Below, one piece after another: positions 1-10,600 of a stretch of 64,000 nt of DNA. Under the pieces are notes generated by a model. It was not told where the DNA came from and did not search any database. It worked only from the letters and a program-made list of their open reading frames with translations. The translations under genes were made by a program, and so were the position numbers. Positions within the stretch are counted from its first letter, which is position 1. Every line of letters starts with the position of its first letter. Origin of the DNA: Takakia lepidozioides (taxonomy: Eukaryota > Streptophyta > Takakiopsida > Takakiales > Takakiaceae); contig CM060733.1 of NCBI GenBank assembly GCA_030704615.1, positions 62,682,001 to 62,746,000 of the forward strand, read 5' to 3'.

Positions 1-218
1 TTTGATAGTATTTGATTTGATGCTAATGACATAGTATGGTCGTATATTACAAGTGTTATGTGGCTTGCATGAACCGCTAGATAAGAGTACATTCTAGTAT
101 TAAGGAACAATTCAATGTTTGAATTTGTTGGATTGAAGTGAGTTTCATTGAAGCACATTATATGAGATTGTTGTATATTAAAGTCGGAAAAAAATCCTCT
201 TTATGTAACGACAATGAT

Positions 219-1890
219 CTAGTGTTTAAAGATTGCACAATGACATGGGATTCTCTTGAGAATGGGAATTAATAGTTTCCAACGAGCACTAATGCGAAGC
301 CATTGCATTTCGTCGGCAACGCCATTATCAACATGCAAATTATTTGATTGCAAAGCTGTGATAAGATATAAAATTTCTTTTTGTCGAATTCGAGAAAGTG
401 CCGTGTATGTTAGACCGTGTTTATTTACACCCTTAGGGTTGAACGCCAAATAATCCAAAGTTAATCCTTGGGAATGATGGATAGTTCGAGCAGAAGCCAA
501 TTTGAATTGGAAATTGGGTTCTGGTAATGATATGTTTCGTATTAGATTCTATTTGTATTTCTTTTGAAACTGGTTGGATTGGCGTCCACAACAAACAATT
601 TGGTATTATTCTCTTGATTATATAAATATTTATTTTTTGCACGCGTAACAATTCCTGATTTTGGATTATTAAATTGGATCCATATTAAAATAGTTGAGTT
701 TGACAAAACAGAAAAATGTTTAAAAATTTCATCGGCTCCATTTACAAGTCCATCATGTGTAGCATAATTTCCTGCGCACAATTCTATCTTTCTTAACACG
801 AATCGTTGTGTGCAAACCTGCTGTGGCATTAGCATTATCGAGCAACTTGAAATTAGAAGGGCATGTATCATGATGTTTATCAACAGCTTGAAATATATAG
901 ATTTGTCCGATTGTTTGTTTGAATATTCTTTCATTGTGCTGTAACATTTCTTTGTTCGTATAATACAAATGTGGAAATGTAGGATCGTTAGGTGGTGGAC
1001 GACAACATTGATTGTTAATAATATGTATATCATATTGCGTTTGTGTGGCTCTTCTTAATCGATACAATATATCTATGAACTGCGTATTTGATTGACGCAT
1101 AACTTGATTTAGCTCATAACATATAATAAAATCATGCCAAAAATTTTGAGTCAATGAAGCTGGTCCTTCATTTATTTTCTTAAAAACCCAAGAATCTCTC
1201 ACAGGTGGTGCTTGATAAAAATCTCCAATAATTATGACATCTAGGTTTCTGAAAAAATGATAGTGTATGCGTTTGATTGACCTTAATCTCATGTCTGCAA
1301 ACGTAAACATTTTGTTGCCAATGAGAGATACTTCATCCAAAACCATGAGTTGAAGTTGGTCAAACGATTTTGCTAATGTATCTAATCGTTCTGATCCAAG
1401 AAATGGTAACTCTTTACAATTTAGCGGAATATTAAGTCATGAGTGCATTGTTGTTCCATCTATATTGAATGCGGGTTTTCCTATATGTGCCATTAAAATT
1501 GATTTTTGTTTCAATGGATCAGCTTTCGGATGTCTATTATATATTCTAAGTAAACCTTGGATAAGTAGCAATAAAGTGAATGTCTTCCAGTGCCTTCTCC
1601 TCCTGTTAAAAATAAATGTATTGGTATTTCATGGGATACATGTTTTCTGTGCATACAATCATAAAAAATAGCACGTTGTTCTGATTGAGTTTACGTAATT
1701 GTCCATAGAACTCACAATTTGAAATAATATTGTCTGATGTATTACATGTATTAGCCTCGGGTATTGTCGAATCATTGTTTTGGGGTTTGCAATAGAATTC
1801 TGTATTTATATCATATGGTTCAATTTGTGCAAAGTTTGTGAATGGATGAATTGGACTAATATCGTCAACATCTGCAAATGTGTCCATCCA
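219..1890 (-). pseudogene. Helitron-type PIF1 DNA helicase, frameshifted relic
   Basis: Read on the minus strand, fragments in several frames form a PIF1-family helicase of the kind carried by Helitron rolling-circle transposons. A Walker A region lies near 1590-1625 (LFLTGGEGTG, with a frameshift just after it). The block LMVLDEVSLIG (Walker B) lies near 1320-1346, followed by the family motifs VIIIGDFYQAPPV and YELNQVMRQ. The C-terminal motif HSQGLTLDYLAFNPKG and the conserved YTALSR lie at 219-500. At least three frame changes and an in-frame stop near 1440 break it. The segment is clearly richer in A+T than the DNA to its right, fitting an insertion of different origin. No Rep/HUH domain is visible, and the element may extend left of the window. 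The family call is confident; whether Helitron ends exist is not known. Confidence 0.85.
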
Positions 1891-2335
1891 TATATCGTTG
1901 TTATTACTTTATTTTACGCTACCACACTGAACAGCAGAAGATGCAGATGAGGTTTCAGACTTATTCTAGTGGGGAGCATGGGACGTTACCTCCAGTTCCA
2001 CCACACACATATCTGTATGATGTGAGGGTCATGCTTCAAAGGGATCCAAAACTCCGTTCTTGGTTTTCTTTTGCTCTAGAGAAATTGGCCAAGGAGAACT
2101 TGGGCCTTGACCACATTTTTCCCAAAGGGCATGAAGCCAGGAAGTGGCTACACTTTTCCAAAGTCATCGGCACACCACTCAGCTATACAGATGAAGAGCT
2201 GCGGGCATATACTAATCTTGCCCGAAAGAGGTTGACACAAGTCCTACAATATAAACTTCCAGACATGGTGGTCATACATTATATGTCAGTCAAGCTTCAT
2301 GAAAAGCCACAAAAGGTTAGGAAACAGCACGGCCA
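1878..2335 (+). CDS. Unrecognised ORF, possible exon
   Basis: An open frame starts next to the helicase relic and stays plausibly coding for about 150 codons before entering antisense PPR sequence at about 2340. The protein is polar and charged, with no signal peptide or membrane segment, and includes the stretch RDPKLRSWFSFALEKLAKEN. I do not recognise a family. No second exon is obvious. It could be one exon of a host gene or part of a transposon gene. The last ~60 codons of the open frame overlap PPR antisense and are probably not real coding sequence. Confidence 0.3.
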
Positions 2336-2339
2336 AGCG

Positions 2340-3267
2340 ACATGGAGAGGATCACTCCCCTTCCCCCATCTTTTGCTCATAGGTCCCCATCTTTTCCCCT
2401 TGTTGTGCATACCCTGCAGTCATCGCACTCCACGACACCAAATCTTGTTCAGCCATATTGTCAAACACTCCCTCCGCATCTTCGATGCACCCATTTTGCA
2501 TACATGTCCACGAGGGTATTGTTGACAATCACATCTGGTACAATTCCTGCTTTTGCGATGCAACCATGCACCTCTTTGCCCTTTTCCAGGGCTTCCAGGC
2601 TTGCAAAGGCACAGACGTGATGTGGTCGGGCTCCACCATCATTTGCTCATAGGTCTCCAAAGCGTCCATCTCGCGCCCCTGCTGTGCATACCCTGCAAGC
2701 ATTGCGTTCCACAACACCACATTTCATTCAGCCATATTGTTAAACATTGCCTTTGCATCCTCGATGCTCCCACATTTGGCATACATGTCCCACAAGGGCA
2801 TTGTTCAGAATGACATCGGATATAATTCCAGCTCTAACAATGTCGCCATGGGCCTCTTTGCCCTTTTCCAGAGCTGCCAGGCTTGCACACGCATTGCAAA
2901 CGCACACAAACGTGATGTGGTTGGGCTTCACCCCTTCCCCCATCATTTGCTCATAGGTCTCCAAAGCCTCCACCCCACGTCCCTGCAGTGCATACCCTGC
3001 AAGCATCGCGCTCCACGACACCACATCTCGTTCAACCATATTGTTGAAAACTGCCTTTGCATCCTTAATACACCCACATTTGGCATACATGTCCACCAGG
3101 TAAGTGTTCAAAATGACATCTGGTACAATTCCAACTTTGACGATGTCATCATGGACCTCTTTCCCCTTTTCTAAGGCTCCCAGGCTTGCACACGCATTGC
3201 AAACCCAAATGAACGTGATGTGGTTGGGCTTCACCCCTTCGTGCATCATTTGCTCATAGGTCTCCAA
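2340..3267 (-). pseudogene. PPR-repeat protein fragment (PLS class)
   Basis: The minus strand encodes tandem pentatricopeptide repeats of about 35 residues, with signatures such as NHITFIWVCNACASLGALEK, LVDMYAKCGCIKDAKAVFN and DVVSWSAMLAGYALQGRG. Two near-identical repeat blocks (3267-2960 and 2960-2740) are followed, in another frame, by a third (2720-2529) and a degraded fourth down to about 2340. PLS-class PPR proteins are organelle RNA-binding and editing factors in land plants. Here a frameshift near 2740, no start and no E or DYW tail in frame make it a relic. The near-identity of the blocks suggests recent local duplication. Confidence 0.85.
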
Positions 3268-3516
3268 AGCAATCGTACCACACCCATGCTTGGTAGATCC
3301 TCATCTCTGTTATCTGTTTTTGGATACTTTCCTGCTGCCACATCGGCAGTTACTTGTCAAAGTCATTCCAAACCACCACAGATTCACCCAACAAGCTAAC
3401 TTACAGAATTCAATATGCATCTCAGGGCTGAGTCTGATGAGCGGGTAAAACAGGCTGAAATAGGTCAACGAAGAAGGTGCCCTCACCACATTGTCCTTGA
3501 CAATTCAGTATGCATC

Positions 3517-3738
3517 TCAGGGCCGAGTCTGATGAGAGGGCAAAACAGGCTGAAATAGGTCATAGAAGAAGGTGCCCTCGCCACATTGGCCTTGACCTTG
3601 TGGTCCGACCCATGGAGGATTTGACCACCCATGCTTGGTAAATCCTCCCAACATTATATTCCACGTGATCAAAGATGGTTGAGGCATTATGTTGAACACT
3701 TGGTGAGCATCCATGATGCTCTCGCACTTAACATACAT
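3517..3738 (-). pseudogene. PPR fragment fused to a local repeat
   Basis: The first half of this minus-strand frame is one PPR motif (MYVKCESIMDAHQVFNIMPQ, then SLITWNIMLGG). It then runs into the local 130-bp repeat described for 3420-6985. Only about one and a half PPR motifs are present, so this is a decayed piece rather than a gene. It lies between other PPR pieces on the same strand and may derive from the same former gene as 3772-4074. Confidence 0.7.
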
Positions 3739-3771
3739 GTTGACAAGGGTGTTGAGTAGAAAAACATTTGG

Positions 3772-4074
3772 CTAAATCCACTTTGTGTGAGTGTGCACTT
3801 GCTTTCCAGCTTCAAGGCCTGTCATCTTGATGCACTTATGCAAGAGACAGACATACGTAACTGAATTTGCTGAAATGCCTCCTTGGTTTAAAGTCTGTAG
3901 AGCCTCTTTCAGTCTTCCTGCCTCACAAAGATCTTCACATGCCCAAAAGTGCCAGAAGAGGCATTGTGGACTCCCTCTCTTGATCCTCTTCCAGAAGTTG
4001 TGGTCATGGTTGAGGTGCTTGATTTTATCAACTGTGCCGCTGCAGCTGTTGCCTTTAGTTGACCATCTACGCAT
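3772..4074 (-). pseudogene. PPR protein N-terminal fragment
   Basis: The C-terminal half of this minus-strand frame matches the start of a PLS-type PPR tract: DLCEAGRLKEALQTLNQGG, then an SVTYVCLLHKCIK segment and EAGKQVHTH. In intact plant genes this is followed by MYxKCG repeats; the nearest such sequence is at 3517-3738, in keeping with a broken gene running right to left. The upstream ~40 residues are low in recognisable content and overlap a repeat shared with 5460-5710 and 6018-6110. Confidence 0.7.
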
Positions 4075-4814
4075 GCAGGTTTCTTGTAGCTATTGATCCA
4101 CATGGAATCATATGTAATCGTGTGCTTGAAATCTGGCCCTCTTGGATGAATCTGGACCCACACTCTATCCCTTCTCCTTCAGCTATCCATGCCTCTGCAC
4201 AAATCATGCATTCATCTTTGCCCTTGCTGCTAGCAGCTGACAATGACAGCCTAGATTTGTTCTAGGAAACACCTAATCACACTAGTTCCTATGCTGAATT
4301 GTGTCTGCTACTCTCTGATCTAACATACATTCAACTTTTTGCCTCGGTTGTCCCACCATTGACTGGGTCAGAATTCAAATGGAAATTTAGGGCCGATCAT
4401 GAATACATCCTCAGCCTTGCTGCTAGCAGCTGACACTGATGGCGTGAAATTCTTCCCCAAACACCCCAACCCTACTTATTACAGTAGCACTCGATGAACT
4501 AACTTATAGTATTCGATATGCATCTCAGGGCCGAGTCTGATGAGAGGGCAAAACAGGCTGAAATAGGTCGAAGAAGCAGGTGCCCTCACCACATTGTCCT
4601 TGACCTTGTGGCATGACCCATGGAGGTTTTGGCCGACCATCAACCCAAAAAGACCTCTTGTGTGTGTTGTTTGTGTCTGTAGTCAGGTAATGTCGGATTG
4701 GTCTGTGAGAACCATTACGGTGCAGCTGAGCAGGCAGAGATTGAAACACGGCCTGCTAAGACCAAGCTGAATCTTGTCCTAGGGGTCATCAGCCCAAAAC
4801 CAATGGCCAGCTTC

Positions 4815-5096
4815 TCATTGTGGTGGCAAAGAGAAAATTCCTTTCCTCCTCCCCCACCTCATGCAATACAACGTGCGTGTTAGGCACATACCCCGCTGCA
4901 TCTGCCCAGACAATCTTCTCAGCTCAGCATGGATTTCCTTAATTCTAGGATGCAACTTGTCATCTAAAACGAAGGTGTGCACCCTGTTGCCAACCTCAAT
5001 GCAGCAGCGACCTGGCTCCTTTCTAACCCCTCTGACCTTGATCATTCTTCTCACCTTTGCAGTATCATGCCACCTGCTCCAGTGCCTTGCACACAC
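4815..5096 (-). pseudogene. PPR E/E+ domain fragment
   Basis: The frame contains the E to E+ junction typical of plant RNA-editing PPR proteins: AKVRRMIKVRGVRKEPG, then a WIEV-like CIEVGNRVHTFVLDD, HPRIKEIHAELRRLSGQM and a truncated tail. It is an isolated C-terminal piece: no PPR repeats precede it in frame, and no DYW deaminase follows. It lies upstream (in the minus direction) of an N-terminal PPR fragment, so at least two PPR genes contributed to this cluster. Confidence 0.75.
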
Positions 5097-6985
5097 CAGC
5101 CATAATGGCTGAAGATACTAAAGTGTGCACAGTTTTCTCATCCTTGCACATAGACTCCTTATTTGTACATGTTTCTTGCGTTCCTCTGAGCTGTGTCAGC
5201 GATCCCTCGTAAACATATCACTTTGTAGTGACAACAATCACAGTGGACATAAGCAATTATCTAAATGGCCAACGAACTGTAAGCATACCTTATGTTATAT
5301 GCTTCCATCTATAGATCAGCTTCATTTTCATGGCACCTGCATCCTTTGCATCATCCATCTAAGATGATATCGATATAAATCAGTTACCCTCCTCAATGAT
5401 GGAAATCCCAGTCACATGGAAACACATCTTGAGTCAAATTGTACCTGTCATTTAGAAGCAAGCCATGTGCCGCTGCAACTGCTGCCTTTAGTTGACCATC
5501 TACCCATGCAGGTTTATTGTAGTTATTGATCCACATGGAATCATAGGTCATCTGGAGCTTGGCCTCTTGGATGAATCTGTCCACCCACACACTATCCCTG
5601 CACCTTCGGCTATCCATGCCTCTGCACAAATCATACATACATCCTTGCCTTGCTGCTATCAGCTGACAATAACAGCCTAGATTTGTTCTAGGAAACACCC
5701 AACTCAACTTATCACACTAGTTCCTATGCTCAATTGCATCTACTACTCTCTGTAATCCAGTAGGCATTCACCATTGTCTCACCATTGACTAGGGTCAGAA
5801 AAGTATTCATTCCACAGCCTCTCTTTGTTTCTGTTACCTGTTTCCCTGTTGTCACATTGGCAGTATCATGTCAAAGTCACTCCAAACTATCAAAGGTTCA
5901 CTCAACCAGCTAACTTGCAGAATTCAACATGAAAATTAGGGCCGATTGTCATAAGAGGGAAAAACAGGGTGAAATGTGTTGAAGAAGGTGCCTTCATTAG
6001 CAGTGCCTGAATTTATCAATTGTATCGCTGCTGTCGTGGCTTCCAGTTGACCATCTACCCATGCAGGTTTCTTATAGCTATCCTTCCACAGGGAATCGTA
6101 GGTGATCTAGTGCTTGAAATCCGGCCTTCTTGGATGAATCTGGACAAATGATTTGTCTTTGTAAACATAGTCTGGACAGCCGCATTGCGAAGATGAGGGA
6201 CAATGTTCTGAAAATGAACTCCACGCTTCTTTCACAGTTCGATGACGAAAAGCATCCACCTTTTTGTCCATTGTCCCACCATTGACTGGGGTCAGAAAAC
6301 TGTTCATCTCCTCATCTCTGTTATCTTTTTTTGGATATTTTCCTAGTGCCACATCGGCAATGACTTATCAAAGTCACTCCAAACAACCACAGATCCACCC
6401 AACGAGCTAATTTACAGAATTCAATATGCATCTCAAGGCCGAGTCAGATGAGAGGGAAAAACAGGCAAAAATAGGTTGAAGAAGAAGGTGCCCTCACCAC
6501 ATTGTCCTTGACCTTGTTTCATGACCCATGGAGGCCTGCTAGCAGCTGACACTGACCAACCCAATTATGAATTGCATCTGTTTCTCTCTGTAGTCCAACA
6601 TGCATTCACTTTTTTGTCTCCATTGTCCCACCATTGACTGGGGTCGGAAAAATATTCGTTCCCAAGCTTCTCCTCATCTCTGTTATCTGTTTTTGGACAC
6701 TTTCCTGCTGCCACAACGGCAGTAACTTGTCAGGGCCGAGTCTGATGAGAGGGCAAAACAGGCTGAAATAGGTCGAAGAAGAAGGTGCCCTCACCACATT
6801 GTCCTTGACCTTGTGTCATGACCCATGGAGGATTTGGCCAACCGTCAACCCAAAATGACCTCTGTGTGTGCAGCTTGTGTCTGTAGTCAGGTAATGTCGG
6901 ATTGGTATGTGAGAACCACCACGGTGCAGCTAAGCAGGCAGAGATTGAAACACGGCCTGCTAAGACCAAGCTGAATCTCCCAAGA

Positions 6986-7530
6986 GCCTTGTAAACATCA
7001 GGAAGAATACCAAATCATGGTACTAAGAGCCCCATTTGCAGGATGGACAAAATTCGTCACATCGTACATTAAGAACCTTGCGATTGCGGTTGTCCCACTA
7101 TCTGTGAGAGCTCCTGCTATGTGACAACTCCTTCTGTGTACTCATAATCCGTAAACTTCTCCATCTTCGAATCGCGATCGGCCTATGAAACCCCTCCTGC
7201 GGTTCAAGAAGATAAAAAAAAACGGGCAGTTTGGGCAGTCTCGAAACACTTTGTGCGACAAATTCTATTGGCGATTTTCGGACGGGTGTTGAGCGGCTTT
7301 TACTCACCCATCCCTTAGCTATCCGAGGTGGAAACTCCAAGATAGAAGAGTTGGATATCTCTAAGTACTCCTCCCGCTCAGAACAATCAGTCATGACCTA
7401 CAGTTAGTGTATCATGGGGGTGCTTTCCTATATCTATTCCTTCTTATATTCATGTTTAGTAAGTTACCTTACCGTCTATGATTAAGTATCAGATTGCTTC
7501 CGCAATCTACCATGTTCCATCTACTCAAGC
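6986..7530. other. No gene; contains a gypsy-like scrap
   Basis: No coding region is supported. The part from about 7260 to 7410 is the reverse complement of about 23349-23480, where the same sequence runs directly into a gypsy pol fragment. It is therefore probably a decayed retrotransposon piece. The rest shows nothing I recognise. Confidence 0.4.
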
Positions 7531-7600
7531 GGGGGCTGCTATTTCATGAGCGGCATGAGCATGAGCGGAAAAAAAAAAAACATGAGCAGACCATTGTGAG
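7531..7600 (+). repeat. Left terminal inverted repeat, copy I
   Basis: The terminus begins GGGGGCTGCTATTTCATGAG, followed by GCGGCATGAGCATGAGCGG, an A-run and a further CATGAGC. The same sequence is found inverted at 61700-61784 and, more diverged, at 15961-16030 and 36583-36660. Confidence 0.85.
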
Positions 7601-7683
7601 TCCACGGAAATAGGGTTAGGAGGCACGGAAATAGGGTCATGTGAAGTTGGAATGTGGCACCAGTGGACTTGAAATGCAACATT

Positions 7684-10600
7684 TTATTGCAAATTTTGTG
7701 GCAAGCCACGTCTATACAAGTGTGTTCTAACTGTCATAGCCGGAATGGGGTCTCCTACACCCTCCGAGGAACTTGCCCCACCTTCTTCCTCATCCCCCTC
7801 ATCCCCCTCATCCTCCAAGCTCTGTGATGCATCAGTTCCACTATGCCTCTCAAAAATCCCGTCCTCTCCTTGGGGGATTGTCCACCTCACCTCCTGGGAA
7901 TCTTCTGCGTCTTCTCCCCCACTTTCCTCAGCAGAATCCAAGACAAATCTACGAGCCCGACGGGCTCTAATAGCTGCTGCCTCCTCCCTCATCTTCATTT
8001 TCTTGAGGCTTGCCTCGTCTAAAATCTGCTGTACACGACTAGGTTCGGAACACCTCCTAATGGACACCGAAGCAAGCCGGGCAGCATAAGTAGGAAGGAT
8101 GTACTCCCTTTCTGGACTAGGCATGAAATCCCCCCTGGCAAAAAAAGGCACGTTCCTCCTGCCCATGAACTCCGGTGTAGACGTCCCTCCGGCAGTACTT
8201 GACATCCTACAGTAAGAACAAATCCACTTCAAGAATGTCAGCACAACCAGAAAGGGTTTTCAATGAAATAAGAGAGCGGAGGGAGGTGCCTCACGAAATC
8301 TGGAGGCAACTTACAATGCCACCACTCACTTGTAAACCGGGGGCTCCTCGGCCTCGATCCCAACTTCCTCCCCCTGCTCCTTCTCGGATTTTTCCTCATC
8401 CTCCGAGGATGCCTCTTCCTCTTTCGGCAGACGTTCAGCCGCTGCAAGTTCCGAGTTGTGGAGGGCAGTATCTGGCTCGAAGGCGAACACATGCCTGTCG
8501 GACAATGTCCCTGCCCACATTGAAGCACCTGAGGAACAAAGCGGGCGGTTAATAGCTTGCGGCATGCAATTGCAATCGGGCCAGGGGACAAACTGAGCAC
8601 GTGAAGGCTTACCCGTGCCGCATGTGAGGTCCAGAATCCGCCCTTGGACATCCGAGCACGTCTCCATGAGGGTTTGGATGAAAGCAGGGCTCCGGGTCCG
8701 GCTGTACCGCCACGGTTTGCCTATCTTTGTGTCCTTCGGCATACTGGAGTGGGGCACATAGTTGTAGAGGACATCGTAGGTTACAGGGTCCACAGCGGCA
8801 TCAACAAGACGACCGTCGTTGCGGAATTTGAACGTAGACCCTCTCTTCACAAAGCAATATGCCTCAAACACCAATGTCTGCACATCCAACAAAGAAGGGA
8901 TCAACTCCAGGGTCTACTTAACATACACCACAATATGAAGTGAATGCAATAGATTGATAACTTACACTTTGGCCCTCTGTTCGCAACCCCTGTGTACTGA
9001 TGCAGAACCATTTTCTGAGGAGGACCGGGGTGACACTTTTCGGTGTCCACCTTGCCACCGCATTCTCTGTGGTCTTCCCTCTCGTGGCAAGGACAACCAC
9101 ACATCCACCGTCATCCAGAAGCATCCCCGCCAGCCCAAACCCGGCTTTCCAGTAGTCCTCAGTAAACCTGTTCCAGGTGGGCACACCATCCAGGCCCTCC
9201 AGCAGCTCCTCATCTGGAATGTCGAGGAGAATCATGTTGCAAGCTCTCTCCACCTCAACCCCCCCCGAGTGCTCTTGCAATCCGTGCTCACAGCCGTGAA
9301 GAATTCCATCATGGCTTCAAAACCAGGGGTGTCTTTAGGCTCTGTACCGCCAGCCCTCTTCTTGGCTATCCCCTTCTGCTCCGCCAGAGACTTGCTGTGT
9401 GCCACCTTCTTCGCCCTGGCAGCGAGAGCGTCAAGGAAGCTCTCATTGACGCATTGGATGATGGTTGGAGGTTCTAGCTTTGGCCTGTGCGTAAACGTCA
9501 CCGCCGAATACTGTCGTGTAGGCTCGCCCTCAAATGCCAACTTCTTGGCAGAGCCAGTCCCACTCCGAACTGACTTGGGAACCCGGACGACCGGTGACTG
9601 GGTAGGAGCAACAGCAGTCGCAGGACCTTGAACAAAGTCGTCGTCCGAGTCACTCTCTTGGGTCCCCTCCTGCGCCTCCTCCGATGCCCCGATGGTTTTC
9701 TTCTTTTTGGGTGTTACTGCACTCACCTGTTTCCTTGTCCTTTTCCTTTGGCCTTTACTCTTCTCATGCAATTTCTCCCGAATTCCTGCTTGAGCAAGCT
9801 CTGCCGCTTTCCTGGAGTTCGCAAGCGCTTTTGCCTCTTTTGCACCCAACGGAGGCAGCGGAGCCCAGTTTCGTCGAAATTCAGCATCCAGCTTCAATTG
9901 AAACTCGGATGGGTCGAGCGAGCTGGGCGAAAGGTCCACATACCAAGGGCAATCACGCAAATGTTCCAGATGCCACTCCTTCACAATATCGTCAGTGTAC
10001 ATGGAGTCAGCCCCAGGGTTCCTCCATGCCAGGAAGAATGGTGGCTCGAAAGACAAATGACCTTTCTCCAAAAGGGAGAACTTGCAGTAGTTGCATTCAT
10101 GAAAAACACAATGAGGTCCCTGAAATGCATATTCGGCACCATTTTCCCAGGTTGGGGCAGATGTGAGTGGGCCTAGAAATGGAAAAATGGCGCCGAATTT
10201 CGGTTTTCGGTGACTGCCACCCTAGGGACTTAGCCATCTTGGGAGCCCTGAACTGGAAATTCGGCGCCATTTTTCCCGGTTTGGCCCGAAGATGGCCAAG
10301 TCCCAGAACCGCAATAGGGCCTAGAACTGGAAAAATGGCGCCGAATTTACAGTTCAGGGCCAGCCACCCTAGGGACTTAGCCCGAAAATGGCTACGTCCC
10401 TGAACGGCAATAGGGCCTAGAACTGGAAAATGGCGCCGAATTTCCAGTTCAGGGCCAACCACCCTAGGGACTTAGCCCGAAAACGGCTACGTCCCTGAAC
10501 GGCAATAGGGCCTAGAACTGGAAAATGGCGCCGAATTTCCACTTCAGGGCCAGCCACCCTAGGGACTTAGCCCGAAAATGGCTAAGTCCCTGAACGGCAA

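Larger units (their letters stand above)
3420..6985. repeat. Degenerate interspersed repeats around PPR relics
   Basis: A unit of about 100-130 bp recurs with drift near 3421-3500, 3508-3625, 4522-4655, 5935-5995, 6425-6530 and 6733-6860; its core is GGGCCGAGTCTGATGAGAGG followed by a gccctcaccacattgtcc-type segment. A second unit (the atggaatcata block) recurs near 4036-4290, 5460-5710 and 6018-6120, and a third (ccaccattgactggggtc type) near 4350, 5784, 6280 and 6630. The order differs from place to place, as expected from nested insertion and segmental duplication. No gene other than the PPR pieces is visible. Confidence 0.7.

Noticed and set aside
8199-8943. Plus-strand open frames opposite copy I exons
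   Set aside because: They are antisense shadows of the ParB/methyltransferase exons, which have conserved partners and splice sites on the minus strand.
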